Origin: Hymenobacter sp.
GTDB taxonomy: Bacteria; Bacteroidota; Bacteroidia; Cytophagales; Hymenobacteraceae
Direction of reading: 5' to 3'
Length of the DNA: 64,000 nt
Assembly: GCA_028288445.1 (NCBI GenBank)
Contig: JAQBNT010000160.1
Span: 1-64,000 of the forward strand
The notes beneath the pieces were generated by a model that saw nothing but the letters and a program-made list of their open reading frames with translations, was not told the origin of the DNA and searched no databases. Within the stretch, counting starts at the first letter, position 1, and every line of letters starts with the position of its first letter. Made by a program: the position numbers and the translations under genes. Positions 54,044 through 61,863 of the stretch are shown here, piece by piece.

Positions 54044-55099
54044 TCAACGGGCACTTTTGACTCCCGGGGCCATGGTGAGCCGGGCCAGGAACCCGAGGGC
54101 CGTGGTGTAGCGGCTGCGCAGCTCGCAGTAGCGCCGCCAGGCATCGGCCCGGTCCGCGCAAATCTTCAGGCCGTGCGCAGCCAGTTCCTGGCAGGTACGG
54201 TCGAAATCAGCGCGGCCGGGTTCGGGTTCTTCAGTGGGCAGCAGGCTGGTGGGCTCGGCCCCGGCCTTGGTGTCAAAGAAACGGTACACCCGGTTCAGGG
54301 CCAGGCAGCCGGCCTTGAAGGTAATCTGGGCCTGACGGGGCTGGGGGCCATCCACGGCGGCAAAAAGCAGCGCAGCCGTGTCCAGAATCAGCCCGCCCGA
54401 CGTGACCCACGAACGGCCCGGCTGCGGCGAGCGGAAGAACGAAAGGATGGGCAGCGAGGTGTGGCTTTCCTCAATCTCGACAAACCACCGCTCCCACTCG
54501 GCCCACTGCTGGTCGTCGTTCTGCACCGAGCCGTCGTGGTTGAGCCATCTGAGCAGGCAGGCGGCCGTGGGCGGCGTGCCGGCCCGCAGCTCCAACTGCG
54601 CCACCGTGGCCTCGCGCCGCGAAAACGACTGGTAGATGGTGGGCAGGTACGAGAGCAGCAGCGTGAGCAGCAGCAGCCCCAGCGTGGCCTCGGAATAAGT
54701 GAGCACCCCGCCAATGAAACTGAAGTCATCGATGGTGCCCAGCGTGAGCAAGGAGCTGCCACTCAACTGGTAACAGTGTAATAGATTTCCTTCGCCCACC
54801 GCCCAGTACATGCCGGTGTAGCCCAAGCTGACCAGGGCCTCCCAGAATATGGGTAGTGCCACCAGCGCCACCGGCGCGTAGTGGGCCATTATTTTATCGC
54901 GCCGCTCGTAAGAGTTGGCTATTTTGGCGGCCAGGTCAAAAAAGACCCGAATGCCCATAAATACCCACACGTTCATGCGCACCACCTCGTTGCGGGGCAG
55001 CACAAACGACCGAATTGCCGCCGACAAGGTAGTAATAACCAGCATCATGCCGCCAAGGCCGACAACGATACGCAAGGCCAGCAGCAGGTAAGGATGCAT
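54044..55099 (-). CDS. Membrane protein with a channel-like pore loop
   Basis: 351 residues, four hydrophobic segments within the first 160 residues and a soluble C-terminal half. Between the last two helices is SGSSLLTLGTIDDF, which resembles the pore loop of two-helix potassium channels (TVGYGD type) but with TLGT in place of TVGY. The C-terminal half (after VAQLELRAG) has no known domain. ATG at 55099 preferred to a TTG three codons upstream. Downstream of lutB on the same strand, likely cotranscribed. Function unknown; an ion channel or sensor is possible. Confidence 0.7.
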   Translation of the reverse strand: MHPYLLLALRIVVGLGGMMLVITTLSAAIRSFVLPRNEVVRMNVWVFMGIRVFFDLAAKIANSYERRDKIMAHYAPVALVALPIFWEALVSLGYTGMYWAVGEGNLLHCYQLSGSSLLTLGTIDDFSFIGGVLTYSEATLGLLLLTLLLSYLPTIYQSFSRREATVAQLELRAGTPPTAACLLRWLNHDGSVQNDDQQWAEWERWFVEIEESHTSLPILSFFRSPQPGRSWVTSGGLILDTAALLFAAVDGPQPRQAQITFKAGCLALNRVYRFFDTKAGAEPTSLLPTEEPEPGRADFDRTCQELAAHGLKICADRADAWRRYCELRSRYTTALGFLARLTMAPGVKSAR

Positions 55100-55165
55100 A
55101 AGCGGCAAAAATGCCTGATACGGACAACCGTGCCGAAAAGCCGAATAACCAGGATTTTACCGGGG

Positions 55166-56557
55166 CTATTGCTGTGCCGCCCGCGCCTGCCACAGTTCCC
55201 GGAACGATGGCCCGGCGATGTGCAGGCTCTCGCGGCGCTTGCTCCAGCCCACCTGGCCCAGCAGGCGGCCTAGGCTCCAGTCCTTCAGCTTCACGGGCAG
55301 CAAATCCAGCGCCCAGCGGTGCCGCATGCTCCACTTCCAGAGGCCGATGGCGGCGCGCTCCTCGGTGGGGGCGTGGCCTTCCTGCACGCTTTGCTGGCGG
55401 TTGAGCAGCAGGAGGTTGTGCAGCGGAATGCGCACCGGGCACACGCTGGTGCAGGCCCCGCACAGGCTGCTGGCGTAGCTTAGGTGCTTGTGCTCGGGCA
55501 GGCCGCTTAGGTGCGGGCTGATGACCGAGCCGATGGGGCCGGAATAGGTGGTTTCGTAGGTGTGGCCGCCGATGTTCTTGTACACCGGGCACACGTTCAG
55601 GCAGGCCCCGCAGCGGATGCAGCGCAACGCGGCCCGTTTGTCGGGCTGGGCCAGCAGGTTGGTGCGGCCGTTATCTAGCAGAATCACCACCATTTCCTCC
55701 GGCCCGTCTACTTCGCCGGGCTGGCGCGGGCCGAAGTACACCGTATTATAAACCGTGACCTGCTGCCCCGTGCCGCTGGTGCTGAGCAGGGGCCAGAACA
55801 AGTCCAAATCGGTGAGCTGCGGAATGACTTTCTCGATGCCGACCACCGCAATGTGCAGCTTGGGGAAGGTGGCCGAAAGGCGGGCGTTGCCCTCGTTCTC
55901 GGTCACGGCCACGGCACCTTCTTTGGCAATGAGGAAGTTGCCGCCGGTCACGCCCACTTCGGCACTGGTGTACTTGTTGCGTAGCAGGCGGCGGGCCGTA
56001 AGCACCAATTCCTGAGCGTCGTCGGTGTGTTCGATGCCCAGATGTTTGACGAAAATATTGGCGATGTCGGCCTTGCTCAGGTGCATGGCGGGCGTCACAA
56101 TGTGGTAGGGCCGCTCGCCGTTCAGCTGCACGATGTACTCGCCCAGGTCTGTCTCTACCGACTCGATTCCCTGCGTGGCGAGGTACTTGTTGAGGTGGAT
56201 TTCCTCGGTGGTCATGCTTTTGGCCTTCACCACGGTTTTGGTGTTGCGGGCCTTGGTCAGCTTCCCGATTTCGGCCAGCGCCTCGGCCGCGTCGCGCGCC
56301 CAGATTACGCGCCCGCCCCGCGCTGTAAAGGCCGCTTCGAATTGCAGCAGGTACTCGTCCAGCTTTTCCAGCACGGTGGCTTTGAGGTAGGCGCCCCGGT
56401 CGCGGGCCAGCTCGTGCTGGTCGTAGAGCTTCATGCCGGCGCTCACGGCCGCATCGTACTTGCCGATATTGAAGCGGATTTTGCGGCGGTGCTCGCGGTC
56501 GAAGGCTTTCTTCTCGGCGTCGAGCTGAAACTGGCTGGCTTTGGTGGCGGTGGTCAT
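55166..56557 (-). CDS. lutB: LutB-type iron-sulfur protein
   Basis: 463 residues, the family's usual length. The N-terminal LUD-like domain (about 70-300) has the expected TEEIHLNKYL and ITAM-type segments. Two 4Fe-4S clusters sit at CIRCGACLNVCP (about 309) and CGACTSVCPVRIP (about 358). LutB is the middle subunit of the LutABC L-lactate oxidation complex, but no lutA or lutC is nearby, so the partners must be encoded elsewhere. Start ATG at 56557, only 6 bases after the stop codon of the upstream aminopeptidase gene, which implies cotranscription. Confidence 0.9.
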   Translation of the reverse strand: MTTATKASQFQLDAEKKAFDREHRRKIRFNIGKYDAAVSAGMKLYDQHELARDRGAYLKATVLEKLDEYLLQFEAAFTARGGRVIWARDAAEALAEIGKLTKARNTKTVVKAKSMTTEEIHLNKYLATQGIESVETDLGEYIVQLNGERPYHIVTPAMHLSKADIANIFVKHLGIEHTDDAQELVLTARRLLRNKYTSAEVGVTGGNFLIAKEGAVAVTENEGNARLSATFPKLHIAVVGIEKVIPQLTDLDLFWPLLSTSGTGQQVTVYNTVYFGPRQPGEVDGPEEMVVILLDNGRTNLLAQPDKRAALRCIRCGACLNVCPVYKNIGGHTYETTYSGPIGSVISPHLSGLPEHKHLSYASSLCGACTSVCPVRIPLHNLLLLNRQQSVQEGHAPTEERAAIGLWKWSMRHRWALDLLPVKLKDWSLGRLLGQVGWSKRRESLHIAGPSFRELWQARAAQQ

Positions 56558-56563
56558 GGCAAA

Positions 56564-58258
56564 TCAGGGCTTATTGGAGTCAACCACGATGCGCTGCTCG
56601 CGGTTGGCTAGCGCCCAGGCCGTGTGGAACACGAGTTGCGCGCGTTCCGCCAATTTATCGAATTCTATTTTCTCCACGTCGTCCGTGGCCCGGTGGTAGT
56701 CCACGTGCTCGCCGGTGGTGTAGAAGATGACCGGGATTTTACGCCGCGCAAAGTTGTAGTGGTCCGAGCGGTAGTAGATGTGCTCCGGCTCGCCGGGAAT
56801 GTTGAAATGGTAATCTAATTCGAGGTGCGTGTAGTCGCGGTTGGCCGCTTCGTTGATGGCGTGCAGCTCCGACGACAGCTTATCCGAACCCACGATGCAC
56901 ACGAAATGCCGCTTCGCGCTGTGCTTGCGGTCGGTGCGGCCCACCATGTCAATGTTGAGGTCGGCAATGGTGTTGGCCAGCGGCAGCACGGGATGCGCCG
57001 TGTAGTATTCGGAGCCGAAGAGCCCCTCTTCCTCCGCCGTCATTAGCACAAACAGGATGCTGCGGCGCGGGCCGTGCCCGTCCTTTTTGGCCTGGGCAAA
57101 CGCTTTGGCCAGCGCCAGCACTGCCACCGTGCCCGAGCCGTCATCGTCGGCCCCGTTATAAATCGTGTCATGCTTCACGCCCAAATGGTCGTAGTGGGCC
57201 GAAACCACCAGCACCTCATCCTTTTTATCCGAGCCTTCCAGAAAGCCCAGCACGTTCTCAGTGATGAGCGGCTCCTGGTTTTGCGGCAAATAAATAGACA
57301 CCGTGGGGGCCTGAAAGCCCGCCGGCACCGGCCGCCCGGCGCGGCCCAGCGCCCGCACGTAGTCAATCAGGCCATTCATCGTGGTGCCCGCCATTGCCAG
57401 CCCCAAATCCTGCGAGGTGAAATACACGCCGATGCCCGGCGGGATATTCTCGGCCACCGTATCGATGATTTCCGGGCCGGGGTCGGGCAGCGAAAACGCC
57501 GCTTCGCGCAGCGACTCGCCCAGCTCGCTCGTCTGCTTCTGGAAAGTAAGGGCCGGGGCAAACGTCATCAGGAAAATGCTGCGCGCCCCGTGGGCCTTGG
57601 CCAGCGCCGCCTTGCGCAGGCCCGAATCCCAATAGTCATCCTTGCGGCCCAGCGGCTTGAGCAGCTTGCGGCCGCGCTCGTCCTGCGGCTCGCCCATGAT
57701 GACCACCACGTCCTTGCCCTTCACATCCAAGCCCGCATAGTCCGAATACGCCCCCTGCTCCACCCCAAACCCCGCAAACACCGGCTGCGAAGTCGTTTCC
57801 GCGAGGAAGGGCGACGGCATCGGCCCGTAGCTGAACCAGTCGCTCAGGTAGTCGTAGCGTTGCGCACCGATTTTCAGGTGGCCGCCCGGCGCGTAGGTGC
57901 TGTGCGCCAGCTGGAAGTGTTGCAAATACGGGTTGTCGCTGCCCGAAACCGGCCCTTGCAGGCCAATTTCCGCAAACTGTTTCTGTAAATAATCCGCAGC
58001 CAGCTTCTGGCCCGGCTGGCCCGCCTCGCGCCCCTGAAACGCATCCGAAGCCACCACCGTGAGGTGCGCGCGCAGGTCGGCGGGCTGGATGAGGGCGGCG
58101 TAGGTTTGGGAGAGGTCCGGGGCAACGGGAGTAGCGGGTGCGCCCTTGGTTTTTACCTTGATTTTGGTGGGCGCGGTCTGGGCGACGGTGGGTAGAGTTC
58201 CGGCCAGCAGCAGGGCCGCTAGGGCAAGAGGTTTCAGCGGGTAGGCAGCAGGTCGCAA
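56564..58258 (-). CDS. M28-family aminopeptidase-like zinc protease, paralogue 2
   Basis: About 564 residues, secreted. No ATG is close to the signal peptide; TTG at 58258 gives LRPAAYPLKPLALAALLLAG...PTVAQ. An N-terminal segment and a PA-like insert (about 150-300) are followed by the M28 core: VSAHYDHLG, GADDDGSGT, LMTAEEEGLFGSEYY, NIDMVGRTD and a late His in YYRSDHYNFA. All zinc ligands are present. It closely resembles the next gene on the same strand, so the pair arose by tandem duplication. Likely an exopeptidase of secreted-peptide breakdown; specificity unknown. Confidence 0.88.
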   Translation of the reverse strand: MRPAAYPLKPLALAALLLAGTLPTVAQTAPTKIKVKTKGAPATPVAPDLSQTYAALIQPADLRAHLTVVASDAFQGREAGQPGQKLAADYLQKQFAEIGLQGPVSGSDNPYLQHFQLAHSTYAPGGHLKIGAQRYDYLSDWFSYGPMPSPFLAETTSQPVFAGFGVEQGAYSDYAGLDVKGKDVVVIMGEPQDERGRKLLKPLGRKDDYWDSGLRKAALAKAHGARSIFLMTFAPALTFQKQTSELGESLREAAFSLPDPGPEIIDTVAENIPPGIGVYFTSQDLGLAMAGTTMNGLIDYVRALGRAGRPVPAGFQAPTVSIYLPQNQEPLITENVLGFLEGSDKKDEVLVVSAHYDHLGVKHDTIYNGADDDGSGTVAVLALAKAFAQAKKDGHGPRRSILFVLMTAEEEGLFGSEYYTAHPVLPLANTIADLNIDMVGRTDRKHSAKRHFVCIVGSDKLSSELHAINEAANRDYTHLELDYHFNIPGEPEHIYYRSDHYNFARRKIPVIFYTTGEHVDYHRATDDVEKIEFDKLAERAQLVFHTAWALANREQRIVVDSNKP

Positions 58259-58326
58259 GCGAAGGAGGGTAAGGGGAATGGAGAATGGAAAAGGGACAGG
58301 AGCCGTTTCAGCGTCGTTACTACTTC

Positions 58327-58406
58327 GCAAATGACTTTTGCGCGTGCAAAACAGGTTTGCAGTGCTCCACAAATGGCTTTTGCACGGGCAAAACAGGTTT
58401 GTGGAG
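58327..58406. repeat. Two tandem imperfect palindromes
   Basis: Copy 1 at 58327-58360 (GCAAATGACTTTTGC ... GCAAAACAGGTTTGC) and copy 2 at 58365-58406 (CTCCACAAA ... TTTGTGGAG outer arms) share the core GCAAAACAGGTTTG and CTTTTGC. Both lie just upstream of the paralogue-2 protease start. Confidence 0.75.
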
Positions 58407-58474
58407 TACCGGGAGCCTTTTTTGAGTCTCCTATAGCGGGCAGCGGGCTGGCAAAAGGGCCAATAAAACAAAAA

Positions 58475-58576
58475 CGTCTGTCATCCTGAGCAGCGCGGAG
58501 GACCTTTCAAGCAAAAACGGTTGTAAAGCCAATTTAAACGTGATAAGGTCCTTCGCGCTGCTCAGGATGACAGACG
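58475..58576. repeat. REP-like palindrome, copy 2 (TGTCATCCTGAGC family)
   Basis: Outer arms CGTCTGTCATCCTGAGCAGC and its complement, then AGGACCTT; matches copy 1 at 31997 but with a different loop. Confidence 0.82.
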
Positions 58577-58595
58577 AATCAAACGACAACTTGGA

Positions 58596-60263
58596 TTACG
58601 GCTTATTCGAGTCAACGACAATCCGGCCTTCGCGGTTGGCCAGTTCCCAGGCGGTGTGGAACACCAGCCGCGCCCGCTTCTCCATTTTATCGAACTGGAT
58701 TTTCTCGATTTCGTCGCTCTGCTGGTGGTAGTCGGCGTGCACGCCGTTGAAGAAAAACGCCACCGGTACCTTGTTCACCGCAAAGTTGTAGTGGTCGGAG
58801 CGGTAGTAAAAGCGGTTCGGGTCAGCGGGGTCGTCGAAGCGGTAATCCATGTCAATGGGGCCGTACTGCTTGTTTTGGGCCTCCAGAATCACGCGCAGCT
58901 CCGACGACAGCTTGTCCGAGCCAATGACGTACACGTAGTCGGGCTTGTCCTCATGCTCCACATCGGTGCGGCCAATCATGTCCACGTTCAAATCGGCTTC
59001 GGTGCTGGCCAGCGGGAAAATCGGGTGCTTGGAATAATATTCCGAGCCAAACAGCCCTTTTTCCTCGCCCGTCACGCTCAGGAATAGCAAGCTGCGGCGG
59101 GGACCGTGGCCTTCCTTCTTGGCCTTGGCAAACGCCTCCGCCATCGTAATAATGGCCGTGGTGCCCGAGCCGTCATCATCGGCGCCATTAAAAACCTGCC
59201 CGTCGTGGTTGCCGAGGTGGTCGTGGTGGGCCGAAATCACAATGACATCTTCTTTCTTGTCGGTGCCCTCGATAAAGCCCAGCACGTTCTGCGTGTCCAG
59301 CTTTTCGCGCTTGCGCTCGGCTTTAATCTGCATCGGCACCACGTTGAACGTGGCGGCCACCGGCTGCTTGGTCGAGTTAATTTTGCTCAGATACGTCTGC
59401 ATCGCCGCATCCGTCGTGCCCAGCACGGCCAGGCCCACGGCCGGCGAAATGAAGAACGACGGCGCGCGGCCGGGCTTGTCGTTGCCCACCATTACCATTG
59501 AGGGCCGCGAGATGGCCGGGGCCATGCGCGCCGTTTGTTTAGCGAAGTTGCTGGTGGGGTTGAAACTCACGAAAAACACCGTGCGGGCACCCTTCTGGGC
59601 GGCCAGCTGGGCCTTGCCGCGGTAGTCCATGCTCCACTTGGTAGGCGAGCCGTCGGCGCTGAGCAAGGCTTTGCCGCCGTCGCCAGTGGGCTCGCCCATC
59701 AGCACCAGAATGTCCTTGCCCTTCACGTCCACATTAGCATAGTCGGAGTAGCCGGCCTGCTCGATGCCGTAGCCCACAAAAACCGGCTTCACGCTGGTTT
59801 CCTGAGCGAAAGGTGAGTCGCCGGTGCCGTAGAAGTCCGTCAGCCAGGCGTAGCTCGTGCTGCCTACTTTCAGGGTATTGCCCTCGGCCCAGGTCACCTG
59901 CTCCACGTCGAAGTGCTGCTGGTACGGGTCGGTGCTGGTAGTTACTGGGCCAGTCAGGCCGGCTTCTTTGAACTGCTTGGCCACGTAATCAGCCGCCATG
60001 TGCTGGCCTTTCTGGCCGGTTTCGCGGCCTTCGTACTCATCCGAAGCCAGCACGGCCAGGTGGGTGCGCAGGCGCTCAGCGGTTACCTGGTCGGCGTATT
60101 TCACGCTCCAGTCTTGGCCGTCGGCCTTTCCGGTGGTGGTTTTGATTTTGGTAGCGGCCGTGCCGGAAGCAGGCTTGGATTTCACTTTAACCTTGCCCTG
60201 GGCGTGGGCCGGGGCGGCGCTGGCCAGCGCGAGAAAGGCTAGCAGGAGAGGGGTTTGCTTCAT
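58596..60263 (-). CDS. M28-family aminopeptidase-like zinc protease, paralogue 1
   Basis: 555 residues. Signal peptide MKQTPLLLAFLALASAAPAHA. A PA-like insert (about 140-260) and the M28 core with VISAHHDHLG, GADDDGSGT, VTGEEKGLFGSEYY, NVDMIGRTD and FYYRSDHYNFA, all ligands present. Neighbour and paralogue of the gene at 56564-58258, with repeat elements in the gap between them. The signal peptide makes it periplasmic or exported, and no sorting domain is seen. Start ATG at 60263. Confidence 0.9.
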   Translation of the reverse strand: MKQTPLLLAFLALASAAPAHAQGKVKVKSKPASGTAATKIKTTTGKADGQDWSVKYADQVTAERLRTHLAVLASDEYEGRETGQKGQHMAADYVAKQFKEAGLTGPVTTSTDPYQQHFDVEQVTWAEGNTLKVGSTSYAWLTDFYGTGDSPFAQETSVKPVFVGYGIEQAGYSDYANVDVKGKDILVLMGEPTGDGGKALLSADGSPTKWSMDYRGKAQLAAQKGARTVFFVSFNPTSNFAKQTARMAPAISRPSMVMVGNDKPGRAPSFFISPAVGLAVLGTTDAAMQTYLSKINSTKQPVAATFNVVPMQIKAERKREKLDTQNVLGFIEGTDKKEDVIVISAHHDHLGNHDGQVFNGADDDGSGTTAIITMAEAFAKAKKEGHGPRRSLLFLSVTGEEKGLFGSEYYSKHPIFPLASTEADLNVDMIGRTDVEHEDKPDYVYVIGSDKLSSELRVILEAQNKQYGPIDMDYRFDDPADPNRFYYRSDHYNFAVNKVPVAFFFNGVHADYHQQSDEIEKIQFDKMEKRARLVFHTAWELANREGRIVVDSNKP

Positions 60264-60305
60264 TGAATTAGTATGGTGGGATATTTTTGGAAACAGTTAG
60301 AACGA

Positions 60306-60404
60306 TGTAGAGACGCAACATTTTGCGTCTCGTCGTTCGCGCCGCGTGGGTATCGTTCGAACATCATCGTTCAGCGATGAGACGCAAAATGTTGCGTCTC
60401 TACA
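60306..60404. repeat. Dispersed palindromic repeat (GAGACGCAA family)
   Basis: TGTAGAGACGCAACATTTTG on the left is matched by the complement ending in TCTCTACA on the right. Each arm is itself a palindrome (GAGACGCAA ... TTGCGTCTC). Such repeats occur widely in cyanobacteria and Bacteroidota. Lies between the M28 gene and ispF. Confidence 0.82.
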
Positions 60405-60882
60405 GGCCTTTTACAATCAACACACTGGCGTAGGCGGCCACACCTTCCTGCCGGCCCACAAAACCCAGTTTTTCGGTGGTGGTTGCTTTGATGGAAATGT
60501 CCTCCTCGGGAATGCCCATCACGGCGGCCAGCACGCGCTGCATTTCCGGAATGTGGGGGTTCACCTTGGGGCGTTCCAGGCAGATGGTCGAGTCGATGTT
60601 GCTCACTTCATAGCCGCGCTCGCGCAGCAGGCGCATCACGCCGGATAGCAGTTTTTTCGAGTCGATGCCCTTGTACTGCGGGTCGGTATCGGGAAAGTGA
60701 AAGCCGATGTCGCGCAGGTTGGCCGCGCCCAGCAGCGCGTCGCAAATGACGTGGATGAGCACGTCGGCATCGGAGTGGCCGAGGGCGCCGTGCGTGTGCG
60801 GCACCTCAATGCCGCCGAGCCAGAAGGGCAGCCCTTCTTTCAATTGGTGAACGTCGTAGCCGAAGCCGGTCCGGATTTTCAT
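60400..60882 (-). CDS. ispF: 2-C-methyl-D-erythritol 2,4-cyclodiphosphate synthase
   Basis: Enzyme of the non-mevalonate isoprenoid pathway, 160 residues, normal length. The zinc-binding DVH (GYDVHQ about 9-12) and the substrate loop ALGHSDADVLIHVICDALLGA are present, and the C-terminal KATTTEKLGFVGR is typical. ATG at 60882 places the motif at the right distance from the start; an upstream extension has no family match. Its 3' end overlaps the repeat element by a few bases. Confidence 0.96.
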   Translation of the reverse strand: MKIRTGFGYDVHQLKEGLPFWLGGIEVPHTHGALGHSDADVLIHVICDALLGAANLRDIGFHFPDTDPQYKGIDSKKLLSGVMRLLRERGYEVSNIDSTICLERPKVNPHIPEMQRVLAAVMGIPEEDISIKATTTEKLGFVGRQEGVAAYASVLIVKGL

Positions 60883-60917
60883 AAGCGCGAATGCAAGCGA
60901 GCCACCGCGGCCCGGCG

Positions 60918-60925
60918 CAAAAGTA
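60918..60925 (-). promoter_or_regulatory. -7 promoter element for ispF
   Basis: TACTTTTG on the minus strand, 35 bases before the ATG. Confidence 0.68.
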
Positions 60926-61004
60926 CCCGCGCCCGGCATTTCCGCCGCGCAAGGGCATTGGGCCAAGTTCACAAATAAATAATCTGATTTCGGAATACTA
61001 TCAA

Positions 61005-61045
61005 ACTAATTTTATTAGCTTTGCATTACCAATGAAATTAGTTAG
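61005..61045. promoter_or_regulatory. Candidate operator and -7 element upstream of the tetR gene
   Basis: ACTAATTT (61005-61012) and AAATTAGT (61035-61042) form an inverted repeat around an exact -7 element TAGCTTTG (61016-61023); CTAAT-TTT-ATTAG is also a small perfect dyad. Fits autoregulation by a TetR-type protein, but no footprint data exist. Confidence 0.5.
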
Positions 61046-61190
61046 TCATGCAACACGCAACTCACTTTTTTTCAGGGAGCAGTAAAATATTGGCGCGGGG
61101 TATGCGTCAGGCAGAGGCGAAAAGTGCCCGGACCGGCTGGGAACGCCAAAAAGAAAATGGAAACTTTGAGTACAATGAAAGTTTCCGTTG

Positions 61191-61198
61191 TATCTTTG
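61191..61198 (+). promoter_or_regulatory. -7 promoter element for the tetR gene
   Basis: Exact TATCTTTG, 11 bases before the ATG, giving a very short leader. Confidence 0.7.
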
Positions 61199-61209
61199 CG
61201 GCGTTAGTT

Positions 61210-61824
61210 ATGGAAATCAAAGACCGAATCCTGAACCACGCCCAGAAACTTTTCCTGCGTAACGGCATTAAAAGCGTGAGCATGGACGACATTGCCGCCG
61301 ACATGGCCATGTCGAAAAAAACCCTTTACAAATGGTTCGAAAACAAGGACCAGATTGTGATGGCGGGCATCACTCAGCACCTCAACGGGGTGCAGGGCGA
61401 CTGCGCGGTGGTGGCCGGCAAGGCCGCCGACGCGGTAGAGGAAATGCTGCTGATATCGAAGTGGGCCGACGAGCAGTTTGCCGACATTCACCCCAGCATC
61501 TTCAACGACATGAAGAAGTACCACCCGGCGGCCTGGGAGCTGTTTCGGTCGCACAAAAACACCTTCATCCTGGCCCAGATAACCGAGAACCTGCGCCGCG
61601 GCATGGCCGAGGGCCTGTTCCGGCCCGACCTGGATGTGGAGGTCCTGGCCCGCCTCAGCCTGGCCCAAATCGAACTGGCTTTCGACCCTGAGCTATACCC
61701 GCCCGCACAGTTCAGCCCCATGCGCGTGAACCAGGTGTTCGACGAGCATTTTCTGCTGGGCGTGGCCACCCTCAAGGGGCACAAGCTCATCAACCAGTAC
61801 CGGCACATCACCGAAGCCGAATAA
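61210..61824 (+). CDS. TetR/AcrR-family regulator
   Basis: 204 residues. N-terminal helix-turn-helix (ILNHAQKLFLRNGIKSVSMDDIAADMAMSKKTLYKWFENKDQI, about 8-50) and an all-helical ligand-binding half. Start at 61210 because the helix-turn-helix should lie near the N-terminus; the longer upstream frame reads through the promoter. It is followed by a TolC-like gene and an RND adaptor, so it most likely controls this efflux operon and perhaps itself. Confidence 0.92.
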   Translation: MEIKDRILNHAQKLFLRNGIKSVSMDDIAADMAMSKKTLYKWFENKDQIVMAGITQHLNGVQGDCAVVAGKAADAVEEMLLISKWADEQFADIHPSIFNDMKKYHPAAWELFRSHKNTFILAQITENLRRGMAEGLFRPDLDVEVLARLSLAQIELAFDPELYPPAQFSPMRVNQVFDEHFLLGVATLKGHKLINQYRHITEAE

Positions 61825-61863
61825 TCCGCTTTTCCCCGCTTACCCGTTTCTTTTTTGCTGTTT

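Noticed and set aside
53895-54110. Small plus-strand frame after the channel-like gene
   Set aside because: Overlaps the real gene, no conserved text, no promoter.
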